Assembly: GCA_022225965.2 (NCBI GenBank)
Contig: JAKJXP020000158.1
Span: 1-64,000, forward strand
Length of the DNA stretch: 64,000 bases
Source: Diatrype stigma
Lineage: Eukaryota > Ascomycota > Sordariomycetes > Xylariales > Diatrypaceae
Direction of reading: 5' to 3'
Below, piece by piece: positions 1-10,690 of this stretch. The notes below the pieces were generated by a model. That model worked only from the letters and a program-made list of their open reading frames with translations. It did not search any database and was not told the DNA's origin. Every line of letters starts with the position of its first letter. Position 1 is the first letter of the stretch. Both the position numbers and the translations under genes were made by a program.

Positions 1-149
1 TAGTTAGTCCTTAGTTCGGGCCCGGACTAACTAACTAAATTACGTAATCGGACTAAGGAATATTAGTTAGTTTTAGTCCGGCATTGGAATAACTAAATTA
101 GTTTTAGTCCGGGGCCGAACTAACTATTAGTAACTAAATCACAACCCTG
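1..149. mobile_element. End of a hAT-type MITE (copy A), truncated by the window edge
   Basis: The segment ends in CACAACCCTG, the reverse complement of the CAGGGTTGTG terminus seen at 4578 and 10221. It carries the same subterminal TTAGTCCGG/GGACTAA repeats as the other copies. The flank from 150 is hAT transposase sequence in antisense, so this MITE inserted into a hAT copy. Its other end lies outside the window. CAGGG ends with 8-bp target duplications are typical of the hAT superfamily. Confidence 0.75.
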
Positions 150-503
150 CGTTTAATATCTTTAAATAAGCTTCGTCTTCGTCGAAGGTATTTTGGTTTT
201 GTATAATCGTATTATTTCGCGGCCGTTTTCGAGTTTGCAAATTAAAAAATATACTGAATTGGGATTCGGTTATTTCCGTTTCTGTTAATTATATAATTAA
301 TAAATAAATATATCCCTTAATATAATAAAGATATATAATAACTTACTTTTCTTTCTCGTTGCTTCGCTTTTTTCGTTATATGCAATTGCCGGGTATTTGC
401 GTTCATAATGGCGTTAAAAGTTCGAGCTTTAAAAGCTAGCAACTAAAGCTTCAGATTTAAAGTTACAACTAAAAACGTTAATAAAAACAATAAATAAATA
501 ACG
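150..503 (-). pseudogene. Fragment of hAT transposase gene, N-terminal part
   Basis: The reverse complement of this stretch matches 52431-52788 closely. Shared landmarks are a run of lysine/arginine codons before a GTAAGT-like donor and an AT-rich intron-like stretch with a CTAAT-like branch site. It is an inverted partial copy of the hAT gene at 52.2 kb, cut on the left by MITE A and on the right by LINE-A sequence. It is under 400 bp, which may explain why the larger hAT copy shows little RIP. No function remains. Confidence 0.75.
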
Positions 504-1115
504 CCGCTACGTTATCGCCGCCGCCGCCCGTAGCATCTTAATTATACGGATCGGTAGTCCGTTTTAAAAACGGTAAACCCTAAGAATAAATTAATGTCGC
601 GTAAAACCCAGAAAGCCCAAAAAATAAAAACCTTAGGCCCGAATTAATTAACATAACTTTAATTCCAATTAATTGCAAAAACCGATAACCGGCTTTTTTT
701 ATATTTTATTTATAATTATTCATAGCACGCATTACGTTTCGTAGATATCCGGGCCATAATAATTAATACTTTAAAGCTTAACTTATATAAAATTATTAAT
801 GCTTAGAAAGTTAAAACCTAATAAGCATTACGCCCCCGTAATAATTTACCTAAATCCCTTTTTAATAGGGTTATACTTTTATATCGGTTATACGGCAATT
901 ATTCGATATATTTTCGGATATGTTTTGAATAATTCCTAATAAAACTTCTTAATCTTTTACCAGGCTGTTTTTCGAATCCGCCTATCGACCTTTTCCGTTT
1001 AATGGGTTCCAAAATACGTCGAAATCGAAAACAACGAAGTAGCAAACGCCTAAACCAAATTCGGCGCGAAACGGCCGGCTCTCGACGACGATAACTACAT
1101 TTCCGATATTACAAC
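504..1115 (+). pseudogene. LINE-A relic: ORF1 piece joined to RNase H piece
   Basis: Positions 504-845 align in order with ORF1 of the full LINE-A copy (about 55140-55475). Positions 846-1110 align with its RNase H region (about 59775-60030). There the frame reads TAIIRYIFGY, then a degraded W-x-P-x-x-V-E-x-x-N-N-E, matching the DNTA and GH...GNEAAD blocks of LINE RNase H. About 4.3 kb (endonuclease and reverse transcriptase) is missing at 845/846, so this is an internally deleted copy. RIP has introduced many stops. Confidence 0.65.
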
Positions 1116-1330
1116 CTATTATCTTATAACTCTTTTTTCCTACCCTTATGCTTTATTAAAACTTGTTTTTGCATAATTCGTTTTTATATCATAAGTTTTA
1201 CTTATCTTTGCTTTTAAATTAGACACTTTTTTCGAGGATATTAAATACCGTTTTTTTAGCGGCTAATTAAAGGAATTGCATACCGGCTTACTTTTATTAT
1301 TAATTCCGTATCAAAAATTAACTGTATCGA
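1116..1330 (+). mobile_element. LINE-A 5' end-like sequence
   Basis: From about 1120 the sequence TATAACTCTTTTTTCC and the following 130 bases match the 5' end of the full LINE-A at 54345 (CATCCTTTTATAACTCTC and onward). The junction with the RNase H relic at about 1115 is abrupt. The match fades after about 1300. It is probably the start of another LINE-A copy that is lost or unrecognisable downstream. Confidence 0.5.
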
Positions 1331-2574
1331 ATAATCGAACGGACTTTAATTAAACCCGTATTACAAATTAACTAAATCGAAAGAATTACGTACCGATTAC
1401 GATTTATATAATACCCTTCTTCTTTTCTGTAATTCATTCTTGGTTCTTTCGTTTTTACTTATGCAATATACGAAAAGCCTATTATAACCATTAATTTCCT
1501 CCTTATTATCTTATTTATACCTTTCATTTATTCTTTACCTTTCTTTTTTTTGCCCATTATGGCTACAGTTATAATCGGTCACCTTTACGGGGCTTTTCTT
1601 CGAAAGGTCCAAGCCGAAGCTGAATTTAACCAGCTGTTTTCCCGGTTCTTAAACCAAACTTCGTCGGAACAAGTATATCATTCTTATATTATATAATGTT
1701 TTATACTATTATTTTGTTTTATATTTTTGTTTTGTTTTATATTATTGTTTTGTTTTATATTATTATTTTTGTTTTATATTATTATTTTAATTTATATTAT
1801 TATTTTAATTTACACTGTTGTTTTATTTTATACGTATTATTATTTTATACGTATTGTTTTATAAAATTAACGGTTATTACTTATAATACGAAAACGACAA
1901 CGAAATTCGACCTATGTATAATTTTCGAACCGAATTGCAGCAATACGATTATACGGTTTATAACGGATATTTATGGCCCGTTATTCCTGCCGAAGACGAC
2001 GAGGTACGTTAAATTATTTTAAATTATAATGAAATATTAATTAACGTTTTATTTAAAACTTCGTATTATAAGTCCTGGAATTACAGGACTTATTATTCCA
2101 CTACTTAAATTCATTCGAAAGGCCCTTATTACGACAAAAATGCCTTTTATTTTAATCCTTTGGAATACATAAGTTTTTTTTTATTTAAATCGGATTTATA
2201 TTTAAAATTAGGTATTAATTTATTAATGATTTAATGGTCGATTTCGGAAAACAGGGTATTTAAACACCCTTCGATATGGCCTTTCAAACATCGTATTAAT
2301 AACGGAAATACCGATTATAATACCCTTTACGCTTAGGCGGCATCGAAAAAGAAAATACAGGGCATCGAATAATATTACCAAATTATTCAATTTTATAATT
2401 CGTATTTATTGTATTAGTATAATTATTATATTAAGAACTTATTTTATAAATGCTTTATTTCTTGCGTTTTATTTGATATAAAGGTAAATTCCTTACATTT
2501 AAGCTTTATATTAAATAATAAAGTATTATTTCGTAAATATCTTATAAAAAATATACATATATATATATATATAT
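1331..2574. other. Unassigned AT-rich stretch
   Basis: I recognise no gene here. A 108-codon open frame at 1696-2022 is produced largely by the TTTTATATTATT low-complexity tract and looks non-coding (almost only F, Y, I, L and V). A perfect 10-bp inverted repeat, ATAAGTCCTG and CAGGACTTAT, lies at 2068-2077 and 2084-2093. The stretch ends in an (AT)n tract at about 2550-2570. It could be the interior of the element that ends at 2788. Confidence 0.4.
1690..1860. repeat. Low-complexity TTTTATATTATT tract
   Basis: Irregular tandem reiteration of TTTTATATTATTA/TTTTGTTTTATATT units. It explains the open frame that crosses it. Confidence 0.8.
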
Positions 2575-2788
2575 ATTATAAATGTAAAAAAGTACTAAAT
2601 AATTAGTCCTTAGTTTTTTTTAGTTATTAACTAACTAATTTAGTTAGTCCTAAGTTCGGCCCCGGATTAATTAATTAAATTACGTAATTAGACTAAGAAA
2701 TATTAATTAGTTTTAATCCGGCACTGAAATAATTAAATTAGTTTTAATTTAAGGCCGAACTAATTATTAATAACTAATTATAACCCTA
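2575..2788. mobile_element. hAT-type MITE end (copy B), RIP-degraded
   Basis: The sequence is the inverted counterpart of the left end of the MITE at 4578: subterminal GTTAGTCC motifs, an ATTACGTAAT core, and a terminus TATAACCCTA derived from CACAACCCTG by transitions. The opposite end was not found upstream, so the copy is partial or extends into the unassigned stretch at 1331-2574. Confidence 0.6.
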
Positions 2789-3411
2789 ATTTTAAAGGCC
2801 TTAGTAATAAATCTTTTAAAACGAAAGCCGAATATTTTAAAGCCCTTAACGGTTTGGGAAAACGCTACGACTTATTCTTATATAGGGGCGTCGGGAACGT
2901 ATCGTTTAAAACGATATAAAAAAATAGGCTCGACGTTTATTTACGCTATTATTTCGGTTCCGATTGTCGCATCGATAAATTAAAGGCCTATATAAATACA
3001 AAACGTTTTTAAAATTCTAATTAAAATGTAAATATATTAATCTTTAGCGCTTTCGATAATTAAACCCTTTATTTTAAAGGTTTCGTTAAAAATGTATTAC
3101 TTAACGGTATTATTACGAAAACGTAATATCTATTCGGTCTTAACCTTTTAAACGTCGATAATTTCGTATAAATTAAATTTTAAAATATTTATTATTATAA
3201 TCCGGACATTAACGAAACGAAGTGCATACTATAAATGATCGGGAATAAGTCGTAAAAAAAAACCGGTTATCGGCCTTTTCCGCAAGTTGGAATTATATTA
3301 ATCAATTAAGGCCGAGCGTCGTTTATTATGAAATAAGGGCGTATTCCTAGGAGATTCGTTAAAAACGAAATCGACGGAACTTTTCGGTAGTATTAATAAA
3401 GAAAGAACGTA
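2789..3411 (-). pseudogene. LINE-A ORF1 fragment
   Basis: The reverse complement follows ORF1 of the full plus-strand LINE-A (about 55000-55800) and matches 42590-43330 and 49570-49780 in the other minus copies. It is bounded by a MITE end on the left and a LINE 3' tail on the right. Its plus strand happens to be fairly open; that is antisense and not taken as a gene. Confidence 0.65.
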
Positions 3412-4569
3412 ATAATAATAATGATAATAATAATAATGATATATTTGTATATCCGAATAAACTTATTTATTCAGTTACTTACTTCCGTAAGAGGTGTTAA
3501 TATTGCTACGAAAGATGAATTATATGGTCCGATATTATATAATATATAAAACGGCTGAAATATTAAGGATAAGGCCCGAAACAAAACGCGAACATATTAG
3601 GATCTAACACAAGAGATGGGTTTTTATTCTTAATTAGGGTGGCTTATTTTTCTTAAGCTTTACCATTTTTACCGTTCCTTTAAATCAAGTCCAATGTATT
3701 ATGGTTTACTCTTTCGTCGGCACATACGGGCGAGCCTTCTTAATAAAGGCTGCGAAATTTCGGTGGCCGTTGTAGCCGAAAAGTTCGTCCGTTTCGTGCC
3801 TATGCCGAATCCCTAAAAATCGGAAGGTGCCCTAAAACAGGTCGCACGAAGCAACGTGGCCTGGTTTTTTTTCAGTTCCGCAGCGACAACGGCACCCGTC
3901 GGAATTAAGGTGGTTAAAGCGTTTATAGTAGCTAATAAAGTTCCCATAGCCAAAGCATTTTACGAAAAGGCGATGCATTATTATGCGAATAAGGAAAAGT
4001 TCCTCAAAGGGCTTGCTTATTTCGAATTTTTATCGTTAATATAACGGGAATATTTTACGAAACCATTAAATAAAAAACCAAATAAACGTTTTTTCCGATT
4101 AATACGTTTAAAATAAAAAAGAGTTATAATATTAATAATATAATTATTATCGTTAAAGGCCGTTTATTTTATGCCAAGTTTGGTTTAGGCGTTTATAGCC
4201 TCGTTGCTTTTAATTTCGACGTATCCTAAAGCCTATTAAACAAAAAAGGCTAATAATCGAATTCGGAAAACAGCCTGGTAAAAGTTTAAGAAGTCTTATT
4301 AGGAATTATTCAAAAGATATTCGAAAATATATCGGAGGATTATCGTACTTTCGATGCAAAAATATAGACTTATAAAAAAGGGATTTAGGTTATACCAAAC
4401 GTTTTTTACTTATTATGCCGCTTTACGGGCAGCGATTACTTTATTGTCGAAAATTTCCGCGTTTATGAGTAATCCATTAGTTACGTAAAGGCGTTTGCCG
4501 CCCTGGTAAGCGACGAAGCCCCAGCCAGTTCGGTCAACCCTGGAGCTATTAGAATAAATAATTAAGTCG
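3412..4569 (-). mobile_element. LINE-A, 5'-truncated copy (3' tail and RNase H end)
   Basis: On the minus strand this reads the end of the RNase H/cysteine-rich C-terminus (about 4560-3860), the 3' UTR, and a terminal (ATT/ATC)n tail seen on the plus strand as AATAATAATGATAATAAT at 3412. The same order occurs in the intact fragment at 24212-25236. LINEs of the Tad group often end in short simple repeats instead of poly(A). It is truncated at its 5' side, which joins a SINE-like tail just before the MITE at 4578. Confidence 0.75.
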
Positions 4570-4577
4570 ATAATAAT

Positions 4578-5967
4578 CAGGGTTGTGATTTAGTAATTAA
4601 TAGTTAGTCCGGCCCTGGATTAAAATTAATTTAGTTATTCCAATGCCGAACTAAAACGAATTAATATTCCTTAGTCCGATTACGTAATTTAGTTAGTTAA
4701 TCCGGGCCCAAATTAAGGATTAATTAAATTAGTTAGTTAGTAATTAAGAAAAAACTAAAGAATAATTTTAAACTTAAAAAGTATTAAATTATTACATGAA
4801 TTATAAAATATAACCGATATCGTAAAGACCATTTAAAATAAAGAATGTTTTATATGGAATATATAATATTATTTCTTATATACGATTTTATATAATTTCT
4901 TTTATATGTAATTTATTTATTAATAATTTCGTATAAGAAAAATCGAATATAAAATAAATCGTATTTTATTTATTTCTATAAATATATATATAAGTGTTAT
5001 ATAAAAGGTTCTTTATTTTAAACGATATATAAATACATTATAAGCTTATAATTTTAAGACTTAAGTTTTGAAATTTAAAAATTAAGCTTTAGTTTTTAGT
5101 TTTTTTTTAGTTACTAACTAACTAACTAAAATTATTCCTTAATTAATCCGGCCTCGGACTAATAATGATGTTATATTTTTACGTCCGAATAAACCTATTT
5201 ACCTAATTACCTACCCCCGAAAGGGGTATATATAATTACGTACATAAGCCCGATACTATATAATGTATGAAACGGCTGGAATATCCAAGGTGCCCCAGGG
5301 GGCCCCTGAACAAAACGCGAATAAATTGGAGCTAACAAAAAAAGAAAGGGAAGGGGGGCTGGGACTGGGGCGTCGGGGGCGGAATCGACGCATTGTTGTT
5401 GCCACATAAATGACTGATGGCGGATGGGGTTTTGGATACCGTTGGCTGGGGGGGCTGCCAGTCGACGGCGGGGTCGTCGAATAATAGGCGGCTCGGCGGA
5501 TAGTTATAAAGGGGGACGTCGAATGGAAAAAAGGAACGTTAGGTCTGCGGAAGGACAGGGACGTCGTGGTCGGTACCAGCGGCTGGCGGCATATCGGCTA
5601 TTGGTTAACGCAAGTCGGTAAATCGGAAATCGATGGCGGATAGCAGAAATTGCCGGATTTGTTGCCATTACTGGCGGCGTCGGGCCAAAAGGCCCGTTCG
5701 GTTTGCGTCGCATATACGCGGCTTAATAACTGCGTACTTCGACAAGCCAAATCGTCACCCACCGCAGCAATTACTGGGCTGGGCAGACTTAGCTAAGGTG
5801 CGGACAGTTTAACCACTTATCCAGGTAATGGCCTCGGACTAAAACTAATTTAGTTATTCCAGGCCCGGATTAAAACTAAGAAAGTTAGTCCAGGTCCGGA
5901 CTAAAATTAATTAATTAGTTAGTAACTAAGAACGGACTAAAAACTAAGGAATAATTTCACAACCCTA
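4578..5967. mobile_element. hAT-type MITE (copy C), complete, interrupted by SINE-like element
   Basis: The left end is CAGGGTTGTGATTTAG. The right end is TTTCACAACCCTA, whose last base is probably G changed to A. The 8-bp target duplication is ATAATAAT (4570-4577) and ATAATGAT (5968-5975), a single G/A transition. Removing the 669-bp insertion at 5161 and its 11-bp duplication leaves 710 bp, the same as MITE D. There is no transposase inside. The ends match the hAT at 61530-61740, so it is probably mobilised in trans by that family. Confidence 0.88.
5161..5829 (-). mobile_element. SINE-like element, copy 1 (nested in MITE C)
   Basis: A 669-bp insertion flanked by GGCCTCGGACT at 5150-5160 and 5830-5840. 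On the minus strand it starts near ACCTGGATAAGTGG and ends in the (ATN)n tail. Its last 200 bp or so are nearly the LINE-A 3' UTR (ACGTCCGGA..., CCCCGAAAGG..., GGAACGGCTG motifs), while the 5' body of about 450 bp is not found in LINE-A. It encodes no reverse transcriptase. A TTAGCTAAGTCTG stretch near the 5' end resembles a Pol III A box; no convincing B box was seen. Small frames inside it recur between copies only because the copies are homologous. Confidence 0.8.
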
Positions 5968-6636
5968 ATAATGATGATGTATTTTTACGTCCGGATGGAC
6001 CTATTTACCTAATTACCTACCCCCGAAAGGGGTATATATAATTACGTATATAAGCCCGATACTGTATAATATATAGGACGGCTGCAATATCTAAGGCCTT
6101 AAAGGCCCAGAATAAAACGCGAGCAAGTTAGAACTAACAGAAAGAAAAAGGGAATAAGGAGGGGCTAATGCTGGGGCGTCGAAGGCGTAATCGATGCATT
6201 ATTGTTGCCATATAAATAACTAATAACGGGAGAGGTTTTTTGGGTACTGCTGGCTAAGGGGGCTGTTAGTCGGCGGCGGATCGTCGAATAGTGGGCGGTC
6301 CGGCGAATGGTTGCGTAACAAAAAGGGGCTGCCAAGGGGACGTCGAAAATGGAAGAAAGGGGACGTTAGGTCTGCGGAAGGGGCAGGGGACGTCGGTAGT
6401 CGGTGCCAGCGGCTTGGCGAAAGTCGGAAGTCGGTGGCGGATAGCAGAAATTGCCGGATTTGTTGCCATTGGCTGGCGGCGTCGGGCAAGGCTCGCTCGG
6501 TTTGCGTCGCATGTACGCGGCTTAACAGCTGCGTACTTCGACAAGCTAGGCTATTACCTACCGCAGCAGTTGCTGGGCTAGGCAGACTTAGCTAAGGTGC
6601 AAACAGTTTAACCACTTATCCAGGTGGTTTCTTATT
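5968..6636 (-). mobile_element. SINE-like element, copy 2
   Basis: Same structure as copy 1: LINE-A-like tail on the low-coordinate side, distinctive body (GGCGGCGGATCGTCGAATAG region and the ATTGCCGGATTTGTTGCCAT block), 5' end at CCACTTATCCAGGT. MITE C inserted into its ATG-repeat tail, so a few tail bases lie at 4570-4577. It abuts LINE-A sequence at 6637. No clear target duplication was found. Confidence 0.78.
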
Positions 6637-6985
6637 TCATAAGCCGACGGCGAAGACATCGACAATCCATGGCGCCCGTTTAAGCCTTATAATATGGACC
6701 CCTTTACGGCCGATTTTTTAACGATTGCTCGTATTTACGAATTAATTTTATAGGACTAGTCGGTAACGATGGCGAAAATAAAAGACGTTTATATTAAAAC
6801 CCTTAATACGGTACCGAAAAAAAACGGCCTAATAGTTATGTTGCTTTAATACGTATAGCCGGTTATTAAGGACGCCGTTTATACGCTTTATAAAGGCTAT
6901 TTGCGTTACGGCTATTACTTAATGCCTTTCCGTATTGCTAAAGTTATTATATTTCTCAAGGTAAGCAAATTTGATTTTACGGCCG
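6637..6985 (+). pseudogene. LINE-A ORF2 fragment just upstream of and entering the RT domain
   Basis: Matches 57900-58275 of the full LINE-A. The plus frame includes a stretch like FDFTAVKSWR at its end, corresponding to the P-K-P-x-K-x-D-(Y/F)-T-x-x-x-S-(Y/W)-R-P-I-x-L-L entry block of non-LTR reverse transcriptases. It is cut at 6985, immediately before the block would continue, by SINE-like sequence. It has several stops. Confidence 0.65.
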
Positions 6986-7330
6986 TAAAATCCTGGCGGG
7001 TCGTCGAATAGTAAGCGGTTCGGCGAATGGTTATAAGGAAGGACGTCGAATAAAAAAAAAGAAACGTTAGGTCTGCGGAAGAAATAAGGAACGTCGGTAA
7101 TCGGTGCTAGCGGCTTGGCGGAAGTCGGAAGTCGGTAGCGAATAGCAGAAATTACCGGATTTGTTGCTATTGCTGGCGGCGTTGAACTAAGGGGCCCGCT
7201 CGGTTTGCGTCGCATATATGCGGCTTAGCAGGTGCGTATTTCGATAAGTTAAGTCGTTATTTATCGTAATAATTGCTAGGCTAGGCAGATTTAACTAAGG
7301 TGCGAACAGTTTAATCATTTATTTAGGTCG
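6986..7330 (-). mobile_element. SINE-like element, copy 3 (lacks LINE-like tail)
   Basis: Corresponds to the 5' half of copies 1 and 2, up to the head near CATTTATTTAGG at about 7325. The 3' half with the LINE-A tail is missing, so it is either truncated by recombination or a chimeric insertion. Confidence 0.7.
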
Positions 7331-7899
7331 TTCGCGATAAAATAGGAATAACCGTAAGCCGATAACTTTCGTTTTTGCTTAAAAAAGTATTAAGGCTTTA
7401 TATTTATTTATACGCTTATATAAAATTTTAATTAAATTTAGCCTTTCGTTAAATTCGAATTACGTTATCGGTATTTCCGCGATATATATTTGTCGTATAC
7501 GTATTGCTATTATTTAACGTTTTTAATATGCTTTTTATTCGTTTTTTGCAGCTTTATTCGGTATAATATCGTTTAGTTATTTCCGTAATTAGCTATTTCT
7601 GTTATTTTCTTATTTACGGTTAGGCTTAATTTATTTTTTACGTTTTTATTTACGAAGCCGCGTTATTATTGCAGCGTTTGCTTAACGTATTTCATCGGTT
7701 ATGCCGTTAATTATTAATTTAGCCTCGAACTTTGCTATTACAGCATTAAAATAAATATTTAAAAGCAAACATTTCGTTTTTAACTTAATTATATAAATTA
7801 AAACAACTTTATATATTTCGATAACGATTTATAAATATTACGTTTAATATGTTCGAAATTTATTTATAAGCCTTTTATTTTTATTTTCCTTATTAAGAA

Positions 7900-9250
7900 T
7901 ATATTAAACGGACGCTTTATAAACGATCGCATTCTTAATTACTTTCGTAGAAATCTCGCGTATTTTGGCGTTATTATAGCCTTACGTTATAATTACGAAA
8001 CGAATAAGGGTATAGTTTTATTTTCGAACTTTTACTTAATTTTCTTTTACCGGTTTTATTATTTTAGCCTTTTATTTATAAATAATTTTAGGAATTTTAT
8101 TAATTTAACCGGCTATATTATTATATTTCCTAATCGTATACGTTATTCGAACGTTTTATAAATGCGTATAAAATAAATAAATTTATTTTTTTGCGATACG
8201 AATTTTATATTATACTTTTTCGTTTATTATTTATAATCGTTATAAATGCGGCTTAATTGCGTATAATTAATATTAACGTTATAATTAATAACTAATAAAT
8301 TCGTATCGTCGAAAAAGCTTATTATTATTATGCCCTTATTTTTTAACGCCTAATATAACGTTATTAAATATAAAAGGAAAAATATCGGCGGTTATAATAA
8401 TTCCTAAAATACGCCCGTATTAAAAATGCGCTATTTTAATACTTCGTTATTAAACCCTAACTACATTTCCCTTTTAATTAGGAATTTCTTAATTTACTTT
8501 ATTAGTTATAAAGAAAATCCCTTATTATATAAAGTATTTAATAATTTAATATAATTTATTACATTAAAAGTATTAAAAATATTAAGCTATAAAAACGATG
8601 TTATTTCGTTATTTTTTTATGTTATATATATTGCTTTAATAATTATCTTAATAACTCTTTTCATTAATCGGTTTTTTTGTTATTCATTTGATTATCGAGC
8701 AATAAGTTATGCATTTTCGCTATTTTCGCGATGCGGTTATATAGCATTTTCTCGATAACTTTGCTTATTATGCTTAAGAATATTATTAATTTATATATAT
8801 TTATTAATTTCTTTTTTTTATAATTTTTCCGAACTTTGCGAATACTGATATAATAACGCGGCAAAAGCGTTACGGAATATATCTTATTACGAATAATTGC
8901 TTTATAATTATAGCTAGCGCTTTAAATAATAATTTTCCGCATGCTTTTAGAAATTTTACGAATAAAAGGGTTTTTTCGGATATCTTTTATGCTTTTATTT
9001 TTTAATGGTACTTTTTATATCGTCGGAATTAACGCGTTTATTTATCGGAAACGTATCTTTATTTCAGCGTTTTTCGTAATTGCGAACGGAAATATCGGTT
9101 AGGTTTGTTTCGTTTAATAAGAAAAAGAATTTCGCAAATATAGCTGCTTTTTCGTTATATGTTCTTGTTATAAGCGCGTTATTTCCGGATCGTTTAAGCG
9201 ACGGAAGCGCTATCGTTTTTTGCGGAACGAAATTAATTAATCTTGTTCTT
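7900..9250 (-). pseudogene. LINE-B reverse transcriptase remnant
   Basis: Two RT blocks are legible on the minus strand. An open piece at 8664-8864 contains SIISKVIEKMLYNRIAK and NLLLDNQM, matching the K-x-x-E-x-x-x-x-x-R-L ... Q-x-G-F block of non-LTR RTs. At 8305-8316 the catalytic motif reads F-F-D-D followed by TNLLV, the F/Y-x-D-D active site, with both aspartates intact. Intervening sequence is interrupted by many stops. Roughly 450 codons would be expected in a functional domain. Confidence 0.7.
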
Positions 9251-9299
9251 TTCTCTAGCTTTTAAAGGTTTTTGCTATCGTTTAATGCTTTTATAACCA

Positions 9300-10000
9300 G
9301 ATATTTCTAATATTTCGTTTAAACGATAAAAACGGTGCGTTTTTATTATTTATACGTTTCGTTATTTACTTTACGCTATTTATATTAACGTTGCTTTATA
9401 GCTGCGATATTTCCGTTTAACCTGTTATATTATATTTTTAACTTTTTTGGTTTTATTATAAAGCGGCTTTATTAAAATTAAATTTCCCATAAGATACCGC
9501 TATATTTGCGATTCGTTAAAGTTTCGTTATTAAATATTTAACGTAGCCATTTATTTTTTCCGAGTCGTCGAATTCATCGGATATGCATATTTTTCTTATT
9601 TTCATTATAACTAGGTTTTTATTAAGCATGGTTTAATTTAATCCGATAGATTTAATTATTAACTAATAACGTTAATTAATTGCGGTTTATAATTTAATTC
9701 TTTTTATTTAAAGGCCTTTTTATAATTTACCTTAAGCCTTTAGTTTATTTAGGCCAAATCAATTATGAAATCCCTTTAGTTATATTTTATCCATATAGCC
9801 GTTCCGAATAATATAACTATATTAAAGCGTTAACGTTGCGTTAAAATTAAGGTTTCGGCTGTTTGCGGTAACATTTTCTTATGCTTGTTTCATAATAAAT
9901 GATATATATTAAAGTCCTTTATTATTACGTTACGTCCGTACGGCGTTCCGTAACGAAAAGCGACAGTAAGCCTTTTTTATAATCGCTTAAAATCGATTCC
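9300..10000 (-). pseudogene. LINE-B AP-type endonuclease remnant
   Basis: The minus strand at about 9890-9919 reads K-D-F-N-I-Y-H-L-L then a stop where tryptophan is expected. This is the G-D-F-N-x-H-H-x-x-W block of LINE apurinic-type endonucleases. Glycine to lysine, histidine to tyrosine and tryptophan to stop include G-to-A and C-to-T changes expected from RIP. The enzyme nicks target DNA to prime reverse transcription; this copy cannot. Confidence 0.6.
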
Positions 10001-10461
10001 GCATATATATTTCATATATTTAATAATTTTAGCCCTTATTTAAAAGTAATAATTGCTTAATTATAGCCCGTATGGTATTTTTATAATGCTAATATAATGC
10101 ATTTATGTATATATATCGTTGCTTCGTTTTTTTAACGTATATTGTTATATAAGAATATAATCCTAAGTAATATACTTTTTACGTTTCCGGTTTAATATAC
10201 GGTTCTTAAACCGCGATTATCAGGGTTGTGATATAGTTACTAATAGTTAGTCCGGCCCCGGATTAAAACTAATTTAGTTATTTTAATGCCGGATTAAAAC
10301 TAATTAATATTTTTTAATTCGATTATATAATTTAGTTAAGTAATCCAAGCCCGAACCAAGGATTAATTAAATTAGTTAATTAATAATTAAGAAAAAACTA
10401 AAAAATAATCTTACATTTAAAAATTATTAAATTATTACATAAAGAATAAAATATAATTCAT

Positions 10462-10674
10462 TATAAAAATATAAGTGGCTAAAAGCTAATAACGTAATGG
10501 CTAAACGTAAGCGAAGCTATTTTAAAAAAAAAGATATATAAGATTACTTTTAATTATAGTTCTTAAAAATATGCAAAGTTTTTTTTATAGGCCTTAGCCC
10601 CTAATACGGCGCTTGGTTGCCGATTACGTGCTATTTACGTAATAAGCCTTTTAAGCGAAAGCTATACCTTTATA
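10462..10674 (-). repeat. Gypsy-1 3' LTR
   Basis: 213 bp, homologous to 18226-18437 and to the Gypsy-2 LTRs. The outer minus-strand end is TATAAAGG (originally TGTAAAGG, as kept at 33975). LTR pair divergence is mostly transitions. Confidence 0.88.
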
Positions 10675-10676
10675 TT

Positions 10677-10690
10677 GCTTTTTTTTTCGG
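10677..10690 (-). other. Polypurine tract of Gypsy-1
   Basis: On the minus strand CCGAAAAAAAAAGC runs into the 3' LTR. The Gypsy-2 equivalent is CCGGAAAAGAAAGAAGC. A purine run adjoining this LTR confirms the minus orientation of the element. Confidence 0.65.

Noticed and set aside
1696..2022. 108-codon plus-strand open frame
   Set aside because: Made of F/Y/I/L/V from a TTTTATATTATT low-complexity tract; no domain and no homologous frame in the window.
2799..3411. Fairly open plus-strand frame, also seen at 42.6-43.3 kb and 49.5-49.7 kb
   Set aside because: It is antisense to LINE-A ORF1, as the alignment to the plus-strand copy at 55.0-55.8 kb shows. Recurrence reflects homology of the copies.
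3856..4044. 62-codon frame that recurs at 60131-60325 on the other strand
   Set aside because: Antisense of the LINE-A ORF2 C-terminal finger region; the sense strand has the known C-x-C...H...C motif.
5504..7215. Recurrent small frame starting M-R-R-K-P in the SINE-like copies
   Set aside because: Present in several copies but with different ends and no domain. Overlapping open frames exist on both strands of the same GC-richer body. Not enough to call a protein.
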